From positions 62,001 through 126,000 of the forward strand of contig CAVXRN010000003.1 in the NCBI GenBank assembly GCA_963764205.1: 64,000 bases of DNA. Direction: 5' to 3'. The translations under genes and the position numbers were made by a program. Each line of letters opens with the position of its first letter. Positions within the stretch are counted from its first letter, which is position 1. Positions 59,668 to 64,000 of the stretch are shown here, in pieces. The notes beneath the pieces were generated by a model, which saw only the letters and a program-made list of their open reading frames with translations, ran no database searches and was not told the origin of the DNA. Origin of the DNA: Chersky-840 sp963764205. GTDB lineage: Bacteria; Actinomycetota; Acidimicrobiia; Acidimicrobiales; UBA8190.

Positions 59668-60387
59668 TTAGGTCGGCGTCTCGGCCTTCTCGACCCTCTC
59701 GACCACACGCCACATGGCGAGCTGTTCCGCCGGGCTCATGTTGGGGTCCTTGACCTTGAACGCCACGACGTCTCGAAGCGTGTGCTTGACGAGCTCGACG
59801 TCCGGTCCCACATTGTGCAAGAAGCCGTTGATCAGCACGGCTCGGCCCCACCCCAGAACGGCGGAGATCATCCGATTCGCTTGAATCTCTCCTGCCTCCA
59901 TCAATACCCACGCCAGTCCGACATCGACCACAGGGTCACCGCGCGCCGCGTTGGGCCAATCGATGACCACAGGGCCCCGTGCACTGATCATCACGTTCAG
60001 CGGGTGGAGGTCCATGTGCAGGAACGACTCCCCCGAGCCAACCGGGGCGGGCGGAAGGTCGTCGGGAGGTGGGATGGCGTGGAGACGTCGGTGCAACGAC
60101 GCCAGCACCGCGCCCTGACGGCGGATCGACCAGGGTCGTCTGCTCATGAAGTCGACCATCGACGGCCCGTCGATCCGTTCCATGACGAGGTCGGTCCCGT
60201 CGTCACTGACCTCGTCGACGGCCGGGACCGGGTAGTCGTGACTCCGGAGGTATTCCATCGTCCGCGCTTCGCCGGCCATGGATCGACCCCTTCGAGACCG
60301 ACGCAGCACCAGGCCGGGCCCGCACTCGAAGATGTCGGCGTCTCTCCCAGATGCCAGCAGGGGCCCCGGTGCACGCACGTCCGACAC
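59668..60387 (-). CDS. APH-family phosphotransferase-like protein
   Basis: A 239-residue small kinase-fold protein. It has LLASGRDADIFECGPGLVLR (Gly-loop), YPVPAVDEVSDDGTDLVMERIDG (hinge), SFLHMDLHPLNVMISARGP (catalytic loop HMDLHPLN, with Asp and Asn) and VVIDWPNAARGDPVVDVGLA (metal Asp). The Gly-loop and the catalytic set are complete, so ATP-dependent phosphorylation is plausible; substrate unknown. GTG 60387 is preferred over an ATG at 60474 that would overlap the divergent VOC start region. Confidence 0.83.
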   Translation of the reverse strand: MSDVRAPGPLLASGRDADIFECGPGLVLRRSRRGRSMAGEARTMEYLRSHDYPVPAVDEVSDDGTDLVMERIDGPSMVDFMSRRPWSIRRQGAVLASLHRRLHAIPPPDDLPPAPVGSGESFLHMDLHPLNVMISARGPVVIDWPNAARGDPVVDVGLAWVLMEAGEIQANRMISAVLGWGRAVLINGFLHNVGPDVELVKHTLRDVVAFKVKDPNMSPAEQLAMWRVVERVEKAETPT

Positions 60388-60457
60388 GGTAGTTGACCGC
60401 TCGCGACCGCCCGGGCCGGTCGGTACGCTGCTGGTCTCGACGACTCGGGGAGGTGCG

Positions 60458-60871
60458 ATGGCGGTCACGGGCATGGCGAACCTGGCGGTGAAGGTGGCCG
60501 ACCTCGACGCCGCGGTGGCGTTCTACGAAGCTGCCGGGGGCGAGGTGCGTGATCGCATGCTCTGGAACAACGGGGAGCGGGCCGACGTGTATCTGGGCCC
60601 GGTGATGATCACGCTTTTCACCCACGCGATCTACGAAGGATCGGTGGACCTCCCGCCGGAGGGTTTCTTACATCCCGCGTTGTTCACCGACGACCTCGAC
60701 GCCGAGCTCGTCGGCCACGACGTCATCTGGGGGCCCGCCGTCGTCGAAGGCACCTTCGGCACGCGCCGCATCGCGTTCGTGTCCGCACCCGGCGGAATCC
60801 GACTCGAGTTCATGGAGCAACTCGAACCACCACCCGCCCCCGGGCCGTCGCCACAAGGAGGCCACGCATGA
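60458..60871 (+). CDS. VOC family protein
   Basis: A 137-residue vicinal-oxygen-chelate protein with MANLAVKVADLDAAVAFYEA, VYLGPVMITLFTHAIYEG, LHPALFTDDLDAEL and VSAPGGIRLEFMEQLE (C-terminal metal Glu). ATG 60458 follows GGGGAGG. The next VOC gene overlaps its stop by four bases, so the two may form a complex. Confidence 0.85.
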   Translation: MAVTGMANLAVKVADLDAAVAFYEAAGGEVRDRMLWNNGERADVYLGPVMITLFTHAIYEGSVDLPPEGFLHPALFTDDLDAELVGHDVIWGPAVVEGTFGTRRIAFVSAPGGIRLEFMEQLEPPPAPGPSPQGGHA

Positions 60872-61245
60872 AGGTGACTCGTTTTCATCACGTCTCGGTC
60901 AACACCAACGGGGCGCCACTGGACGAGCTCAGCACGTTCTACCAGGACCTGCTCGGCTTGGCTCCCAAGCCGCGGCCCGACATTCCCGGTGTGCCCGGAC
61001 GCTGGCACGCCGTCGCCGACCAAGAGCTCCATCTCGTTGGGGCTCCACCGCGCGGCACCCCGATCGACTCGACCGGGCATCACTTCTGCGTCGCCGTCGA
61101 CGACCTCGACGCGGCGGTGACCGAGCTCGAAGGACGCGGCATCGCGTACGAACGCGCCGTCCAGGGCGAGGGCACCGTGCAGATCTGGATCACGGATCCG
61201 GCCGGGAACACGATCGAGCTCCAACAGGACACCGGCGCTCGGTGA
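60868..61245 (+). CDS. VOC family protein
   Basis: A 125-residue VOC protein. VTRFHHVSVNTNGAPLDELS provides an N-terminal His, and ELHLVGAPP, GHHFCVAVDDLDAAVTELEG and WITDPAGNTIELQQD supply the remaining metal strands. ATG 60868 overlaps the preceding stop. The pair may be a two-component dioxygenase- or lyase-like enzyme; the substrate is unknown. Confidence 0.87.
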   Translation: MKVTRFHHVSVNTNGAPLDELSTFYQDLLGLAPKPRPDIPGVPGRWHAVADQELHLVGAPPRGTPIDSTGHHFCVAVDDLDAAVTELEGRGIAYERAVQGEGTVQIWITDPAGNTIELQQDTGAR

Positions 61246-61288
61246 ACGGTCGCCCGGGACGGGCCTGATCGGTCGCCCGGGACGGCCC
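61243..61288. repeat. 23-bp tandem repeat beginning with the VOC stop codon
   Basis: Copies at 61243-61265 and 61266-61288 match at 21 of 23 positions; each starts with TGA and shares CGGTCGCCCGGGACGG. The first TGA is the VOC gene stop. Confidence 0.88.
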
Positions 61289-61318
61289 TGCCCGGCGGCA
61301 GGACTGCGCGGCTCGGCC

Positions 61319-62945
61319 TCAGTGGCCCAGGGCTTCGCCCCCCGGGCTGCGGGGATCCGACGCACCGGTGAAGACAGCGTGACCCTCGGAGCCGTCCACG
61401 GCGATGATCTGGGAGCATCCGACGTCGACAGGGTTCAACGCCCCGACGATCCGCACCCGGTGGCCACGTCGCTCGAGGCCGTCGCGCCAGTGCTCGGGGG
61501 CGTCGGCCTCCATCAGGAGTGACTGGGCCGACGCCTGCCAGAGCCGGAATGGCGGCGCGCCGCGCGCTTCGTGGACGACCCGGGCAGCCGAGATGGCGGT
61601 GGCGGGGTCCTCGCCGGAGTGCAGGAGCCGGGCCAGGAGTTGCAGGATGATCTGGGGCTGCACGTCGCCACCCATGGTTCCGATGATCTGGGCCAGTGTG
61701 CCGTCGGGACGGGTGACCAGTGCCGGGGACAGCGTGTGGGTCGGACGCCGGCCCGGGCCGTATTCGGCCGGGTGACCCGGTTCCAAGGAGAATCCGACGC
61801 CGCGGTTGTGGAGAAACACGCCGGTGTCGCCCGCGACCAGGTGGGCACCGAAGTCCAGCGCATTGGACTGCGTGAGCGAGATGCCCAGGCCGTCGGCGTC
61901 GACCGCGCACAGATGGGTGGTGTCGCCATCGGAGAGTGCCGCGGGACCGGGACGGCGCACCGCATCCGGCGCACTCAACGAGGAGGTCCGATCAGGATCG
62001 ATGGACGCCGCGCGCGGCGCAAGCCGCTCGGGTGCGAGCAAAGCCGGCGCCGTCGGCTCCGTCCCAGAGCACCGACGGTCGATCGAAGCTCGCGGCCCGA
62101 CCCGCCTCCGAGATGAGGTGGGGCCACAGCGGCTCGGACGGTTCGGTGGGGAGTCGGGACTGATCGGCGATCCAGGCGCCGGCCAGCGTGACATAGCCCT
62201 GGGACGGCGGGGGGACCGTCCACAGGTCGTGGCCAAAGGCGCGCAGCACGAGCGGTGCGACCCACTGGGCCAGGGGGCGCGCCAGATCGTCGCGGCGGTA
62301 CTCCCCCTGTCCGAGCTCCACCAGGGCTCGGCCGAACTCGCCGCCGTAGAACCCTTCCCTCCCCCCCGCCGCCAGGTTCCGAAGCGTCCGGGCAATTCCC
62401 GGCAAGCGGACGAGCTGGCCGGGCTCGAGGGGGCCATCGGGGCACAGCTGCGACGCGCCGGGCACGTCGGCGACGAGATAGCTTGCGAACGCGAGGAGCA
62501 GTGACGCGGCGAAGCCGTCGTCGGCCAACCCGATGGCCGGCTCCAGTACCGCGGCCCACGCCAGGCGGCCGTAGCGCTCGTGCAGGGCCAGCCATCCGTC
62601 GACCGCGCCCGGCACGGGAACGCTGGCGACATCGCCGCGCACAGGCATGTCGAGATTTCCACACGAGCGCACGCGATCCGGATCGGCGCCCGACCCCGCT
62701 CTGCCCACGGCGAGGAGGGCTTGGGGAGATGACCCTGGTGGCCTGACCATGGCCAGCGCGTCGCCGCCGAGGCCGCACAGATGTGGTCCGACCACCGCCA
62801 TGACCGACGCCGCGGCCACCATCGCGTCAGCCGCTGTGCCTCCACGCTCGAGCATCGACACGCCGGCCGAGCTCGCCAATTGATCGGCCGTGGTCACCAT
62901 GCCGCGCACCGCGACTCGGGGGCGGAACGGGACCATGCTGACCAC
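61319..62945 (-). pseudogene. Gamma-glutamyltransferase family protein, frameshifted
   Basis: The N-terminal ~300 residues carry VTTADQLASSAGVSMLERGG, GPHLCGLGGDALAM and VPVPGAVDGWLALHERYG. The C-terminal ~225 residues are in another frame and hold the autoprocessing site DGDTTHLCAVDADG (Thr nucleophile) and QSNALDFGAHLVAGDTGVFLHN and IIGTMGGDVQPQIILQLLAR. The shift is between about 62000 and 62080, near the predicted cleavage region. There is no signal peptide, so a cytosolic amidase/acylase-like member is likely. Both halves look conserved, so an indel error is plausible. Confidence 0.8.
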
Positions 62946-63088
62946 GCCGGCAGGTTAGGGCGCCGACCTCCTGGCTCGAACCACAGGAAGCAGAGCATCC
63001 CGATCCACCAGGGATTATGGCAGTCGGCCCGCTTCGACCGACTTCCCCGAGCCCTCATGTCGGGCGTCCCGCGTGCCGATTAGGCAAG

Positions 63089-64000
63089 GTGGATCGAGAG
63101 CGACCGACGACACCCGAACAACGGCGGCACGTCCCTGCTCTGATCGAGCGACTCGGTATCCCTCGCTGGATGTACGCCCCGCGTTCACACCGTGCCGGCG
63201 GTGTCATCCCACAGTGGCCGCCACCCCCAATTCTCGAACCGCGCCCGGCACGGCCGATCTATCGAACGTGGTGGGCATGGATCGTGCTCGGGTCGGTGGC
63301 CGTGGTCCTGGCATCGATCACCTTCGTCGCCACCTCCGAGAGCGCGCCCATCGTGCCGGCGAAGGTCGGACCGGCAGGTCCGAGCGGGACGACCGTCGGT
63401 GGTGCGGGTGGATCGTCGCCGCCATCGAACGGCCCGTCCGCGACCGCGCAAACGACAGCACCGATCAATGGCATTGCTCACGACATTGCGTTGGGTGAGT
63501 ACGCCGGCAAGGCCAACGCGTTCGGCGTCGCCGCCTTCGGCCTGGAAACCGGCACGGTCCCGTCATATGCCACGGACTACCTCGACGCGACAGGCGGGTG
63601 GATCGGAATGGACACCGCCGCCAATGTCACGGCCTGGAGTCCCACCCACTACCACCTGGTACTCGGAGTTCCCATCCTTCCCGGCGTCGGAACATTGGCG
63701 CAAGGGGCGACGGGTGCCTATGACCAGTACTTCACGGTCCTCGCCGAGAACCTCGTGAGCGACAAAGAAGGCAACGCCATCTTGCGGCTGGGGTGGGAGT
63801 TCAACGGGAACTGGTTTCCGTGGTCCGTCGCCAACGCAACCGATGCCGCGAACTTCGTCTCGTACTGGCGCCAGATCGTCACCACCATGCGGGCCGTCCC
63901 CGGCGCCCGGTTCGAATTCCTGTGGAACCCCAACGCACCGAGCCCGACGAGCTACACCCCCGCCCAGGCGTACCCGGGCAACGCCTACGTGGACTACGTC
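63089..64000 (+). CDS. Membrane-anchored GH26-like glycoside hydrolase (3' partial)
   Basis: An open frame runs to the right edge. GTG 63089 (VDRERPTTPEQRRHVPALIE) or ATG 63170 starts a cytoplasmic Pro-rich head, followed by the membrane helix TWWAWIVLGSVAVVLASITF and a Gly/Ser/Pro linker. The outer domain has DYLDATGGWIGMDTAANVTA, then ILRLGWEFNGNWFPWSV, which resembles the acid/base Glu region of GH26 beta-mannanases, and FLWNPNAPSPTSYTPAQAYP. The second catalytic Glu lies beyond the window. It probably hydrolyses an extracellular beta-mannan-like polymer while tethered to the membrane. Confidence 0.75.
   Translation, partial: MDRERPTTPEQRRHVPALIERLGIPRWMYAPRSHRAGGVIPQWPPPPILEPRPARPIYRTWWAWIVLGSVAVVLASITFVATSESAPIVPAKVGPAGPSGTTVGGAGGSSPPSNGPSATAQTTAPINGIAHDIALGEYAGKANAFGVAAFGLETGTVPSYATDYLDATGGWIGMDTAANVTAWSPTHYHLVLGVPILPGVGTLAQGATGAYDQYFTVLAENLVSDKEGNAILRLGWEFNGNWFPWSVANATDAANFVSYWRQIVTTMRAVPGARFEFLWNPNAPSPTSYTPAQAYPGNAYVDYV

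Noticed and set aside
1..64000. tRNA, rRNA and riboswitches
   Set aside because: No cloverleaf with a T-loop GTTCRA core, no rRNA-like conserved stretches and no recognisable riboswitch core were noticed on reading; a covariance-model search would be needed to exclude them.

Overview
The window is very GC-rich DNA with long open frames, frequent GTG starts and many GTGA/ATGA stop-start overlaps. Its gene content includes an F420-type luciferase-like oxidoreductase, a steroid ring-degradation ipd operon, NAD(P) transhydrogenase, a MoxR-DUF58-transglutaminase operon, DUF2510, an LPxTG-type surface protein and many acyl-CoA enzymes. This points to an actinobacterium. The mixture, including the secreted GYWLVxxDGGVF repeat proteins, suggests the Acidimicrobiia; that placement is inference.

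Layout. 1-16.7 kb is mostly lipid/steroid catabolism. It holds a minus-strand operon of amidohydrolase, two acyl-CoA dehydrogenases and an F420 oxidoreductase, a second acyl-CoA dehydrogenase pair (one frameshifted), a thiolase, a zinc alcohol dehydrogenase, and the echA20-ipdA-ipdB-ipdC operon known from cholesterol ring C/D degradation. 16.8-24.3 kb has an acyltransferase/SGNH protein, an SDR, the pntAA-pntAB-pntB operon and a membrane PIN-TRAM protein. 24.5-32.1 kb has an epimerase-like protein, a secreted repeat protein with a CHAP-like end, and the MoxR-DUF58-TgpA operon. A steroid-type cytochrome P450 follows at 32.2-33.5 kb.

33569-36670 is a complete IS1595-family element with 26-bp inverted repeats and an 8-bp target duplication. 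It carries four probable cargo genes that look AT-richer than their surroundings. It has split what looks like the operator of the adjoining arsR-SRPBCC operon. 37.5-43.6 kb is a probable steroid-linked operon preceded by a KstR-consensus palindrome, in which two related AttH/CrtC-like proteins flank an APH-like phosphotransferase. 43.9-47.4 kb is a MacB-type ABC exporter. 47.5-52.8 kb holds VOC proteins, an LPFTG surface protein, a second repeat protein and a GH18-like hydrolase. 52.8-58.6 kb holds an acyl-CoA ligase, two methyltransferases and an alkylation-repair operon. 58.8-64 kb holds small unknown proteins, an APH-like protein, two VOC proteins, a gamma-glutamyltransferase and the start of a GH26-like hydrolase.

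Two window-wide features stand out. At least nine otherwise intact genes are split by single frameshifts, so either the assembly has indel errors or decay is widespread. Many gene 3' ends are followed by short direct tandem duplications, several of which copy the stop codon itself. No tRNA, rRNA or CRISPR array was recognised.
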